NCBI RefSeq assembly: GCF_030538595.1
Contig: NZ_JAUNTS010000001.1
Span: forward strand, 347,317 to 411,316
DNA length: 64,000 nucleotides
Origin: Kocuria sp.
GTDB taxonomy: Bacteria > Actinomycetota > Actinomycetes > Actinomycetales > Micrococcaceae
Direction: 5' to 3'
Shown: piece by piece, positions 35,456 to 43,909 of the stretch
How positions within the stretch are numbered: the stretch's first letter is position 1
Layout of the letters: each line of letters starts with the position of its first letter
Made by a program: the position numbers and the translations under genes
The notes under the pieces: generated by a model
Told to the model about the DNA's origin: nothing
The model's database searches: none
The model's input: the letters and a program-made list of their open reading frames with translations, nothing else

Positions 35456-36442
35456 GTGCGCACACTGATTTTGATTGCCCTTGTTGGGTTGGCTGCACAA
35501 CTTGTTGATGGTGGCCTGGGTATGGCCTACGGGGTGACCACCTCTACGTTGCTGCTCATGATTGGAGCCAACCCCGCCGCGGCTTCAGCCACGGTGCACT
35601 TGGCAGAAGTGGGCACCACTCTGGCCTCCGGGCTCTCCCACTGGAAGTTCGGCAACGTGGACTGGCGTGTGGTGGCCAAGATCGGCATTCCCGGTGCCGT
35701 TGGTGGCTTCCTGGGTGCCTCAGTCCTCTCCAATCTGGATGCAGCCGTGGCCCGCCCTGTCATGAGCACCGTGCTCTTGGTTCTGGGCATCTACATCCTC
35801 TACCGCTTCACGTTCAAGGGCCTGCGCAAGGAGCGGTTGGGGCGCAAGATTCCCGCCAAATTCCTCTCGCCGTTGGGGCTGTTTGCCGGTTTCATCGACG
35901 CCACGGGCGGCGGTGGCTGGGGTCCGGTAGGAACCCCGGCGCTGCTGGCTGACGGCCGCTTGGAACCCCGCAAGGTGGTCGGTTCCGTGAACACGGCTGA
36001 GTTCATGGTCACTGTGGCGGCCTCCCTTGGCTTCCTGCTGCACCTGGGTTCACAGGGCATCAACTTTGCCTGGGTGGGCGCCCTGCTGCTGGGTGGTGTG
36101 ATCGCAGCCCCCGTTGCCGCGGCCCTGGTCAAGGTCATTCCCGCCCGGGTGCTGGGCCCCGCCGTGGGTGGCCTGATTGTGCTCACCAACACCCGCACCT
36201 TGCTCTCCGCTGATGCCCTGGGTGCACCCCCGGTACTCACGCAGGTGATTCTGCTCGGCATCGTTCTGGTGGCCGCAGCCGCACTGACCTACGCCGTCCG
36301 TGCGCACCGCGCCGAGAACCAGCACGACGACGCCGCAGCCGGTTCAGCAGACACGGAACCATCCGGTGCTGCAGAATCCGTGGAATCCTCCACGGAAACA
36401 AGTGAGCCTTCGCTTGTGGCTGACCAGCCCCGGGCACGGTAA
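35456..36442 (+). CDS. TauE/SafE (TSUP) sulfite/sulfonate-type permease
   Basis: The 328-residue protein has about eight membrane segments and the TSUP features LVGLAAQLVDGGLGMAYGV, GANPAAASATVHLAEVGTT and GLFAGFIDATGGGGWGPVGTPAL. AGGAGG at 35444-35449 is six bases before the GTG at 35456. The ~40-residue C-terminal tail is acidic. The family moves sulfite, sulfoacetate or related anions. The divergent Cys-free Rrf2 regulator supports a sulfur role. Confidence 0.88.
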   Translation: MRTLILIALVGLAAQLVDGGLGMAYGVTTSTLLLMIGANPAAASATVHLAEVGTTLASGLSHWKFGNVDWRVVAKIGIPGAVGGFLGASVLSNLDAAVARPVMSTVLLVLGIYILYRFTFKGLRKERLGRKIPAKFLSPLGLFAGFIDATGGGGWGPVGTPALLADGRLEPRKVVGSVNTAEFMVTVAASLGFLLHLGSQGINFAWVGALLLGGVIAAPVAAALVKVIPARVLGPAVGGLIVLTNTRTLLSADALGAPPVLTQVILLGIVLVAAAALTYAVRAHRAENQHDDAAAGSADTEPSGAAESVESSTETSEPSLVADQPRAR

Positions 36443-36474
36443 GGCACCCGTTGTGTAAGCAATATGATTGATCC

Positions 36475-37023
36475 ATGATCCGAGCAATCGCAATCATCGG
36501 CGCCGCGGCGTTGGCAGTCGGCGTGATCATCTATTCGTTCTTCGACTGCCTACGCTCCGACCCCCGCGATGTCCGCGGTATCAAACGCGGCCCGTGGATC
36601 GCCGTGATTCTGCTGTTGCCGGTGATCGGTGGCATCCTGTGGCTCACTTTGGGGCGTCCGCGCTATGCCCCTCCCAGCTCTCAGCCCAGCCGCGGCAAGG
36701 GCCCTGACGATGACCCCAACTTCCTGCGTCAACTCGACGAAAAGCGCCGTTCCGAACAAGCGGACGCCCAGTTGGAGGAGTGGGAGAAACGCCGTCAGGC
36801 GGGAGGGGCAGCGGGGGCGGCCGACTCCACGGAGGACACCGTCCCGCAGCAGGAAAACAACAGCAACGACGACGGTGGTCCTGGTTCCGTCACGGATTCT
36901 CCGTCCGATTCGGAGACGAGGCCCGATGCCGACTCCACCACACCGGATGACGGCCAGGACCCCTCCGACGGTCTCCCGGGGGATGAACACCCGGACGACC
37001 CCCACGGGCGCCCAAGGTTCTGA
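36475..37023 (+). CDS. Membrane protein with PLDc_N (cardiolipin synthase N-terminal) domain
   Basis: The 182-residue protein has two membrane segments (residues 4-24 and 41-58) flanking SFFDCLRSDPRDVRGIKRGPW, the PLDc_N signature, and then a long charged tail. No phospholipase catalytic HKD motif is present, so it is not an enzyme of that class. Such proteins are common in actinobacteria with unknown function. Confidence 0.82.
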   Translation: MIRAIAIIGAAALAVGVIIYSFFDCLRSDPRDVRGIKRGPWIAVILLLPVIGGILWLTLGRPRYAPPSSQPSRGKGPDDDPNFLRQLDEKRRSEQADAQLEEWEKRRQAGGAAGAADSTEDTVPQQENNSNDDGGPGSVTDSPSDSETRPDADSTTPDDGQDPSDGLPGDEHPDDPHGRPRF

Positions 37024-37085
37024 GACCCGGTCAACCAGCTCTCCGGTCACACCAGCTCCGGTGGCACGGGAACCGGTAGGCCACA

Positions 37086-37148
37086 AACTTTGGACATGGA
37101 AAAGGGCACATCCAGTTGGTGGATGTGCCCTTTTCCATGTCCAAAGTT
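37086..37148. terminator. Perfect 29-bp stem hairpin between convergent genes
   Basis: Bases 37086-37114 are the exact complement of 37120-37148, with a GTTGG loop. One arm begins AACTTTGGACATGG. It separates the PLDc_N gene from ccsB and would stop transcription from both sides. Confidence 0.85.
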
Positions 37149-37165
37149 GAGCTTGGGTGTGCCCC

Positions 37166-38302
37166 TCAGAGACCCGAGTAGGAGTGAAGGCCGTCGAACA
37201 CCGTGTTGACCACAAAGTAGTTGAACAGGATGCACACAAAGCCAACAATCGACAGCCACGCTGAACGGCGACCGGTCCATCCACGAGTGGCACGCGCGTG
37301 AAGGTAGGCGGCGTAGACCACCCAGATCACAAAGGTCCACACCTCCTTGGGGTCCCAGCCCCAGTAACGGCCCCAGGCATCGCGGGCCCAGATGGCGCCA
37401 GCGGCAAGGGTGAAGGTCCAGAACACAAAGCCCACGCTGTTGAGACGGTAGGAGAAGTTCTCCAACGTCTGGGCCGAAGGCACAATCTTCAAGAAGGCCC
37501 ACCCGCTGGGGCCACCTTCCAGAATGCGCTTTTCACGCCGGTCCTGCACCAGCTGAAGGATGGCCATGGCAAAGGTGATGGCAAAGATTCCCATGGCCGC
37601 CACCGCAATGGACACGTGGATCACCAGCCAGTAGGACTGCAGAGCCGGCTGCAACGGTGAAACAGGTGTGGGATAAGCAATGGTGGCTGCCGTCAACATC
37701 AAGGTGACCAGGCCGGAGATCAGCACTCCCACAAAACGCAGATCCTTGATGGCCAACATGACCAGATACACGGCCACGATCAGCAGCGCCCCCGTGGTGG
37801 AGAACTCATACATGTTGGACCACGGAACGCGGTTGGCGGCAATGGCACGCATGATCACTGCGGCCAGGTGGATGGCAAAAGCCAGGACCATGAGCACCAC
37901 GGCAATACGCGCCGCCGGACGGCGGTGGTCGTTGTCCGCATACGCCATGCTGGAATCGGCCACCTGGCCTTCCAGGGCCTTGGCGCCGTTGGAACGCCAT
38001 CCGGCACGTGAGCCAGATCCGGCGTCGTTGCGATCATCCCGAGAGCTGGTGGCCCAGTCCTGTGCTGCCCCCTCTCCGGGGGCAGCTGCGGAACCGGCAG
38101 CACCACCGGCACGCGAACCCGCTCCTACCAGCGCCTCAGCACGATCCTCAGATCGCTGCTCCCGGCGCTCAGCCTCCCGCAGCGTTTTGGAATGCGATGC
38201 CATGTCCCACGCAAACGCGATGAAAACAAACATGTAGACCAAGGCGGCCATGAGCATGAACAGCTCAGACCAGGTCCCCAGTGTGGTGTTGACGGTGCTC
38301 AT
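37166..38302 (-). CDS. ccsB: Cytochrome c biogenesis protein CcsB (CcsA/ResC family)
   Basis: The 378-residue membrane protein has the tryptophan-rich heme-handling motif WGWDPKEVWTFVIWVVYAAYLHAR and the conserved histidines of System II. Residues ~43-120, after the first membrane segment, are a charged Ala/Gly/Arg-rich insert that is longer than usual. With ResB it exports heme and joins it to apocytochrome c. It is the last gene of a five-gene set. Confidence 0.92.
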   Translation of the reverse strand: MSTVNTTLGTWSELFMLMAALVYMFVFIAFAWDMASHSKTLREAERREQRSEDRAEALVGAGSRAGGAAGSAAAPGEGAAQDWATSSRDDRNDAGSGSRAGWRSNGAKALEGQVADSSMAYADNDHRRPAARIAVVLMVLAFAIHLAAVIMRAIAANRVPWSNMYEFSTTGALLIVAVYLVMLAIKDLRFVGVLISGLVTLMLTAATIAYPTPVSPLQPALQSYWLVIHVSIAVAAMGIFAITFAMAILQLVQDRREKRILEGGPSGWAFLKIVPSAQTLENFSYRLNSVGFVFWTFTLAAGAIWARDAWGRYWGWDPKEVWTFVIWVVYAAYLHARATRGWTGRRSAWLSIVGFVCILFNYFVVNTVFDGLHSYSGL

Positions 38303-38583
38303 GGGGTCATTGTCTCACTTTCATGTGGGGGCGGTCGCCAGCATCACTGGGTTTCCGCCGGCGTCACTGGCTTGCCACCGGGGTCATTGGATTACTACCG
38401 GCATCACTGGGGCTCCGCAGCATCACCCGCATTTCCGCCCCGGACGCTGGCTGTCCACCAGCCTCAGAGGCTTTCCACCCGGGTCGCTGATTTTCAGCCA
38501 TCCTCCCTGGCTTTCCGCGAGTATCACCGCGTTGGCTCTCCCAGGCGTCCTTGCTCCGTGGACCAGCGGGCGATTCTGAGGAG
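38303..38583. other. Gap between resB and ccsB, mostly a 20-bp repeat array
   Basis: Nothing other than the array at 38341-38540 and short flanks is recognised. The gap interrupts what would otherwise be a tight operon. Confidence 0.7.
38341..38540. repeat. Ten degenerate 20-bp tandem units between resB and ccsB
   Basis: The units are nearly all exactly 20 bases (18 and 22 in units 4 and 5). The consensus is roughly GC(A/G)TCACTGG(C/G)TTTCCACCG. The first three units differ from each other at five to nine positions. Confidence 0.85.
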
Positions 38584-40626
38584 TCAGGCTTTCTGGCGCG
38601 CTGCGGTGGTGTTGCGTTGGGAATCTCGCACGCCAATGTCTTCCCATTCGGCGGTGAACAGGTCCACCAGGTTTTCAGCTTCCGCCTCCAGTCGCGGGTC
38701 CTCACCCCGGGCCAACAGGCCGTACTCCAGAACCAGGCGATCACCGGCGTCGGTGTGCACGGTGTTGACCCGAACCCAGGCGCGACGTCGCACGATGAAG
38801 AGGGACATGATCAGGCCCAAAAACGCCAGGCAGAAGGAGATGAACACGCCGCGGGTTCCGGGATCGTAGTGGAGGTCCAGACCCACATAACGCACTGTGT
38901 CCAGATACTCGATGGTGCCCAGGCCGTTCGGGAGGTCCACCCGCGGATTGGCTTCCGAAAGCATGACCGGGCCGCCGCTGGTCATGGGAGAGGCCACCTC
39001 ATTGAGGTCGCTCACATCCAGGACGTACACGTTCTGCGGGGTGCCGTCGTCCAGGCCCAGGTCACCGCTGTAGACGGAGAGCACCAATGCGGGGTTGCCC
39101 AAATCTGGATCGGCTGAGGTCAGCTGCCCGGTGGCCTCATCAGTCCAGGCGGTGGGGAGGAAGGTTCCCGTGAAGCCAAGCTGCTGCGGGGATGCGTCCG
39201 GCACCTTCAAGGTGAAGGAGGAGATGTTGGAGGTGTCCTCCGGGACCGTGACCACGGGCCCTTCGTAGGAGACATTGCCTTCCCCGTCAGTCACCCTGAC
39301 CACCGGGGCGTAGCCGTTGCCGATCAGGTAGGCGCTGACACCATCCACTGAGATGGGGCGGTTCACGGTGAGTAGTTCCTCCCGCGGTTCTTCCCCGGGG
39401 GCATCCGTGATGGTCACGGATGATTCATAGTGCAGCGGAATGCCGTAGTTACCCGGGTCTGAGGTGTCCCGGTTGTACTCCACAGTGAAGTCGTCCACCC
39501 GGATGGTGAACGGCTCCAACCAGTCAGCGTTGAAGTTGGACCCCGGGGTGAAGGAGTCGTAACTGATCAACGAATTGGCAAACGTGTCCCCCACGGTCAG
39601 AATCTTCTGTCCTTTGAAGCCGAACAGTGAACCGTAGGCCACAAAGATCAAAATACCCACCATGGCCAGGTGGAAGAGAATGTTGCCCACCTCCTTCCAC
39701 ATGCCCCGTTCAGCCCCCACGGAGGGGGCACCCGAGCCCAGATCCCGAACGTCCACGCGATAGCGGCGCTTCTTCAGGACCGCTGCGGCCCGCTCGATGA
39801 CCTGATCGGCATTCGGTGCGGGGGCGCCGTCGCGTCCGCCCAGTTCCAGGGAACGTGACACCGGCAGGCGCCGCAGTTTTGCCGGGGTGCGTGGCGGCTG
39901 CGCCCTCCATGCCTGCCAGTGCTTGCGAGCGCGTGGAATCACACAACCCACCAGGGAGATGAACAGCAGAAGGTAGATCGCGGAGAACCAGACGGAGGAG
40001 AACACGTCAAAGAACTGCAGCTGATCCAGGATGGGCCCCGTGGTGGGGTTGGCCTCGATGTAGGCGTTGACCGCGCCAACATCTTGCACCCGCTGCGGGA
40101 AAATTGATCCCGGCACAGCCGCAACGGCCAGCAACAGCAGCAGGAACAAAGCCGTGTTCATTCGGGTGAGCTGGGACCACGCCCACCGCACCATGCCCAG
40201 GAATCCCAGGGCCGGGACCGCCACGTCCGACGACGCCCGCTGCTTCCCCTCCGCTGAGCGCCCCCACAATCTGAGGCGCCGTTTTTCACCGCCTGCGGCG
40301 GGGTGGCCATCAGACACAGGCTGGCCATCTGACACAGGCCGGCCGTCAGACGCAGGGTGACCATCAGGGACGGGCTGGCCACCAGGCACAGCGCGGCCAG
40401 CAGGTGCAGACTGATCATTCAGTGCAGAGTGGGCATTCGTTGCAGGGCGGCCGTCAGATACAGCCTGGCCTTCCGCTGCGGAGCCAGCACCCTCGGTGGA
40501 GGTTGCAGGAGCAGCACCCTCGGTGGGGGCTGTGTTTGCCGCGGACCTGCCGTGGGCGGACCCGTCCTCCGAGTGGGATGCAGCGGAGGGGGTCACGGAC
40601 TCGTCGTCGTGCTGATTCTGGCTCAC
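38584..40626 (-). CDS. resB: Cytochrome c biogenesis protein ResB (Ccs1)
   Basis: The ~680-residue protein has ResB membrane segments (LFLLLLLAVAAVPGSIFPQ; VWFSAIYLLLFISLVGCVIPR), a large extracellular domain, and a last segment near GTRGVFISFCLAFLGLIMSLFIV. The first ~125 residues are low complexity and contain 18-bp repeats. AGGAG four bases before the GTG at 40626 suggests that start, while an ATG at 40644 adds six residues. It binds CcsB to form the System II heme synthetase. Confidence 0.92.
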   Translation of the reverse strand: MSQNQHDDESVTPSAASHSEDGSAHGRSAANTAPTEGAAPATSTEGAGSAAEGQAVSDGRPATNAHSALNDQSAPAGRAVPGGQPVPDGHPASDGRPVSDGQPVSDGHPAAGGEKRRLRLWGRSAEGKQRASSDVAVPALGFLGMVRWAWSQLTRMNTALFLLLLLAVAAVPGSIFPQRVQDVGAVNAYIEANPTTGPILDQLQFFDVFSSVWFSAIYLLLFISLVGCVIPRARKHWQAWRAQPPRTPAKLRRLPVSRSLELGGRDGAPAPNADQVIERAAAVLKKRRYRVDVRDLGSGAPSVGAERGMWKEVGNILFHLAMVGILIFVAYGSLFGFKGQKILTVGDTFANSLISYDSFTPGSNFNADWLEPFTIRVDDFTVEYNRDTSDPGNYGIPLHYESSVTITDAPGEEPREELLTVNRPISVDGVSAYLIGNGYAPVVRVTDGEGNVSYEGPVVTVPEDTSNISSFTLKVPDASPQQLGFTGTFLPTAWTDEATGQLTSADPDLGNPALVLSVYSGDLGLDDGTPQNVYVLDVSDLNEVASPMTSGGPVMLSEANPRVDLPNGLGTIEYLDTVRYVGLDLHYDPGTRGVFISFCLAFLGLIMSLFIVRRRAWVRVNTVHTDAGDRLVLEYGLLARGEDPRLEAEAENLVDLFTAEWEDIGVRDSQRNTTAARQKA
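40303..40482 (-). repeat. Ten 18-bp tandem units in the 5' part of resB
   Basis: Ten consecutive 18-base units encode hexapeptides such as DGHPAS, DGRPVS and DGQPVS. They sit before the first membrane segment. Confidence 0.85.
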
Positions 40627-40746
40627 GTCACTCCTGCGGGCCATCGCCGTGGTCCTGGGGTTGGAATTGGTGCTGGGGCCGGTCCTTGCCGCTGGGACAG
40701 GCCGGCAGTGATCGGAAAATCTCCGGCGGCGGGTGCTGGCTGGGCA

Positions 40747-41508
40747 TCAAATCACCGGCACAAAATCTTGGACCAGTTCCGCTTGGAACCAGGAGACGAA
40801 CGCGGTCCACACACCGGTCATGAGCAGTAGTCCAATCAGGATCAGCATGGCACCGCCCAGGCGTTGCAGCGTCAGCCGGTGTTTGCGCATGAATCCCAGC
40901 GCCCCCATGCCGCGACGGAAGGCCAAGGCAATCAGCAGGAACGGAAGCCCCAGCCCCAGACAGTACGCCAGGGTCAGCACCGTTGCCTTGCTCACGGAGG
41001 CTCCCCCGCTGTAGGCCAGCATCTGAACGGCCGCAAAGGTAGGGCCAATGCACGGGGCCCAACCCAGGCCAAAGGTGATCCCCAGCAGCGGGGCCCCCCA
41101 CAGCCCGGGTGGCGGTTTGCGGTGAATCTTGCGTTCGCGTTGCAGGAACCCGAATCCGCCCATGAACACCACGCCCATGAGCACCACCAGAGCACCCAGC
41201 ACCACCATGACCCAACTTTGGCCGCGCAACCACGGGAGGGCACCCAACTGCGCCAAAACCACGGACATCAGCACAAACACCACGGTGAAGCCGGCAATGA
41301 ACAACGCCACACCGGCAAACATCCGTCCGCGTTTCTGCTGGTCCAGGTCAACACCGGTCAACCCGGTCACGTAGCCCAGGTAGCCGGGGACCAGGGGGAG
41401 CACACACGGGGAGGCAAAGGAGACCAGTCCCGCCAGAAACGCCACGGGGAAGGCGGCCCACATGGAGCCGTCCAGGATCAGGGACGCAAACTGATTGCCA
41501 TCCGTCAC
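40747..41508 (-). CDS. ccdA: Cytochrome c biogenesis protein CcdA
   Basis: The 253-residue protein has six membrane segments. The two redox cysteines lie in LVSFASPCVLPLVPGY and GLGWAPCIGPTFAA, as in the DsbD/CcdA family. It passes electrons across the membrane to the thioredoxin-like ResA. Its GTG overlaps the resA stop (GTGA), so the two are coupled. Confidence 0.94.
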   Translation of the reverse strand: MTDGNQFASLILDGSMWAAFPVAFLAGLVSFASPCVLPLVPGYLGYVTGLTGVDLDQQKRGRMFAGVALFIAGFTVVFVLMSVVLAQLGALPWLRGQSWVMVVLGALVVLMGVVFMGGFGFLQRERKIHRKPPPGLWGAPLLGITFGLGWAPCIGPTFAAVQMLAYSGGASVSKATVLTLAYCLGLGLPFLLIALAFRRGMGALGFMRKHRLTLQRLGGAMLILIGLLLMTGVWTAFVSWFQAELVQDFVPVI

Positions 41509-42200
41509 GCGCTCACCACGTCATCCAGCAATGCCTTCAAAATGGACGGTTCAGCGATCCCCAGCACACGTGAGGCCACCCGTCCTTCAGCATCCAGGAT
41601 GATTGTGGTGGGAACGGCCTGCGGCGGCACAAACTTGGACAGCGCCAACAGGACGCCACCATCGCGGTCTTCAAAGGACGGGTAGGGAATCTCAAAGGTG
41701 CGCTCAAAAGCCTCCGCTGTGGCGCGTTCGTCCCGAACGTTGACCCCGTAGAAGGCAATGGCGCCGTCGTGTTCGTGGGCCATCTCCACCAGGTCCGGGG
41801 CTTCCTTGCGGCACGGCGCGCACCCTGCATACCAAAAGTTCAGCAGGGCGGGCTTGCCGCGCAGCTCAGCTGCCGTGACTTCCGTACCGTCAAAAAGGGT
41901 TCCGGAGAAATCCACCGGTTCGCCGCGTTCGGCCTGCGCGTACTCGGTGACGGACCCGTCGCCGGCAATGTAGCCGGTGTCTCCACCCGCATTGGCCTGC
42001 TGGGTCAGGCTCTCTTCTTCCGGGGTGCAAGCCGCCAGAACCACAGCGCTGAGACCGGCACCCGCACCGGCCAACACCGCCCGACGGCTCAGCCCGAGAA
42101 ACCGCCGTTTGGGCAGCGCAGCATCAGATGACGGGGTGGCGGAGGAACGTGGCACAGCAATATCACCTGTGGAGTTGGCGGTGGGGTCTACGGGCATCAT
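41505..42200 (-). CDS. resA: Thioredoxin-like lipoprotein, ResA/TlpA family
   Basis: The 231-residue precursor has a twin-arginine lipoprotein signal (LSRRAVLAGAGAGLSAVVLAAC) near residues 37-58. The thioredoxin fold has the active site YAGCAPCRKEAPD. It reduces apocytochrome c cysteines before heme attachment. I use the ATG at 42200, which overlaps the stop of the upstream phosphatase (ATGA). The longer open frame to 42323 lies inside that gene. Confidence 0.9.
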   Translation of the reverse strand: MMPVDPTANSTGDIAVPRSSATPSSDAALPKRRFLGLSRRAVLAGAGAGLSAVVLAACTPEEESLTQQANAGGDTGYIAGDGSVTEYAQAERGEPVDFSGTLFDGTEVTAAELRGKPALLNFWYAGCAPCRKEAPDLVEMAHEHDGAIAFYGVNVRDERATAEAFERTFEIPYPSFEDRDGGVLLALSKFVPPQAVPTTIILDAEGRVASRVLGIAEPSILKALLDDVVSA

Positions 42201-42895
42201 GAACCGGGAAGCTGATTGACTCCTGGGTACAGGTGGGCAGCGGGTTCGCTGTAGACCACCCGTGGGCGCAAGCCCGCATGGACGTCGTCGAACACCATGG
42301 AGGTCAAGGAGGCCAGATTGCACTGACGTGCGCGGGGATCATGCGGCAGCAACTTGCCCTCCGCGGACCGACGGGCCATCCAGATGGGCAGTTGATGGGA
42401 CACCAGTACGGCCTCCGCACCGTCACCACCGATTTCGACGGCGCGGCGCGCGGCTTCCACCACAACCTCCGCCATGCGCGCCACCTGGTCACGGTAGGGC
42501 TCCCCCCAAGACGGGCGTAGCGGGTTGAGGAGGTACGGCCAATGCACCACACGGGCCAACTCGGCTCCGTTGACGTGCAAACCCTCAAAGTGGTTGCGGG
42601 GTTCAATCAACCGTTCGTCCGGATGAATCTCCAGATCCAACGCAGCGGATACGGGGGCTGCGGTCTCCAGGGTCCGCGTCAGTGGGGAAGCAGCCAGATA
42701 GACCAGCTTGGCCCCGGCTTCCCGCCGCTGCGCCAACGCCTCACCAGCCACCTGAGCCATCTGATGCCCCAGGTCAGAAAGGTGAAACTCGGGCAGGCGT
42801 CCGTAAACGATCCGGTCAGGGTTGTGGACCTGGCCGTGACGCAACAGATGCACGGTGGCCGAGGACGGCGCTTTGAGAGAAGGCATAAGTGCCAT
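42197..42895 (-). CDS. Histidine phosphatase family protein
   Basis: The 232-residue protein has the phosphoglycerate-mutase-like LLRHGQVHNP with the nucleophilic histidine, AASPLTRTLETA, an acidic proton donor region, and LVSHQLPIWM with the second histidine. The substrate is unknown. It is the first gene of the coupled set leading to resA, ccdA, resB and ccsB, as in other actinobacteria. Confidence 0.88.
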   Translation of the reverse strand: MALMPSLKAPSSATVHLLRHGQVHNPDRIVYGRLPEFHLSDLGHQMAQVAGEALAQRREAGAKLVYLAASPLTRTLETAAPVSAALDLEIHPDERLIEPRNHFEGLHVNGAELARVVHWPYLLNPLRPSWGEPYRDQVARMAEVVVEAARRAVEIGGDGAEAVLVSHQLPIWMARRSAEGKLLPHDPRARQCNLASLTSMVFDDVHAGLRPRVVYSEPAAHLYPGVNQLPGS

Positions 42896-42988
42896 TGTCC
42901 CAGACCTGGCCGCCGGGCTCGAATCCGGCGGCAGACCCCGGACTCAGTGGTGATCGCTGCTACCCACCCACCACGTATCGTGGATCAC

Positions 42989-43453
42989 ATGACCCAAACT
43001 TTCCAGAAGTATCAGCGCCTCACGGCCCTTCCCCTGGGCAAACGCCTCTTCAGCTTGGCCTATGCGCAGTTCGCCCCGTATTTCTGGACCGTTCGACCGC
43101 AAGTACGGGAAGTCCGCCCCCACTATGCCGAACTCAGTATCCGGAAACGCCGCGCCGTCCAGAACCACATTGGGACCTTCCACGTGATCGCTGTGGCCAA
43201 CGGCCTGGAGGCTGCCATGGGCCTACTGGCGGAGGCCACCGTGGCGGACACTCAGCGCTGGATCCCCCGAGGCATGGAACTGACCTACCCGGCCAAAGCC
43301 ACCACGGACCTGTTGTGTGTGGCCGAATCCGAGCCCGCGCGCTGGGAAGCCGGCGGGGACGTTCCCGTACGGGTCAAAGCTCTACGCACCGATGGCACGG
43401 TGGTGGTGCAGGGCATCATCACGCTCTACGTTTCCGCCAAGCCCAACAAGTAG
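42989..43453 (+). CDS. DUF4442 hot-dog-fold protein, possible acyl-CoA thioesterase
   Basis: The 154-residue protein matches DUF4442, with PYFWTVRPQVREVRPHYAELSIRKRRAVQNHIGTFHVIAVANGLEAAMG. This is the hot-dog helix region related to PaaI and YiiD thioesterases. The ATG at 42989 gives the family length, while the open frame upstream is antisense to the phosphatase gene. The substrate is unknown. Confidence 0.82.
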   Translation: MTQTFQKYQRLTALPLGKRLFSLAYAQFAPYFWTVRPQVREVRPHYAELSIRKRRAVQNHIGTFHVIAVANGLEAAMGLLAEATVADTQRWIPRGMELTYPAKATTDLLCVAESEPARWEAGGDVPVRVKALRTDGTVVVQGIITLYVSAKPNK

Positions 43454-43586
43454 CCCACCGCATCCACCCGCTGACAGGAACTCCTGCACGGCGTGACATA
43501 CCCAAGAGCCAAAGCCCATGCGGTTGCCTCACCAACGCCAGCTCTAGGATTTAGAGGGTCAAACACGGTCCAGGTCGACCACACAA

Positions 43587-43895
43587 TCACCGGTCTTCCG
43601 CTGCGCCTCCCGTGCGTTCGCGCAGCAGGCGGCGCAGCCTGCGGGGGTCGATCTGCCAAAAGTCGCGTTGGATGCCGTCGATCAACAGCACGGGCACCTC
43701 CACAGACCATCGGTCCTTGTCGGAACCATCGGGAACCTCCGCCAAGGCAACCTCCGCCCACTGCACCCCGAACTCCCCTGCTGCTGCCTCCACCACGGCC
43801 AGACCTTCAATGCAGAGGTGACAGCCCGGCGTCGTGATGACCTGAACGGGCACTGAACCGATGGGTGAGGGCAGAGGGTCCGCAGGTGAGTTCAT
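43587..43895 (-). CDS. Glutaredoxin-like (DUF836) protein
   Basis: The 102-residue protein has the thioredoxin-fold start VQVITTPGCHLCIEG with a CxxC pair, followed by VEVPVLLIDGIQRDFWQID, which carries the cis-proline. DUF836 proteins are small redox proteins of uncertain partner. The start codon is only 14 bases from the end of the IS110 transposase. Its ribosome-binding sequence TAGGAG (43902-43907) appears to be the end of that element. Confidence 0.88.
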   Translation of the reverse strand: MNSPADPLPSPIGSVPVQVITTPGCHLCIEGLAVVEAAAGEFGVQWAEVALAEVPDGSDKDRWSVEVPVLLIDGIQRDFWQIDPRRLRRLLRERTGGAAEDR

Positions 43896-43909
43896 GTGTA
43901 TCTCCTATG

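Noticed and set aside
38341..38540. Possible CRISPR array
   Set aside because: Units are contiguous, degenerate and 20 bp long, with no constant repeat plus unique spacer pattern and no cas gene nearby.
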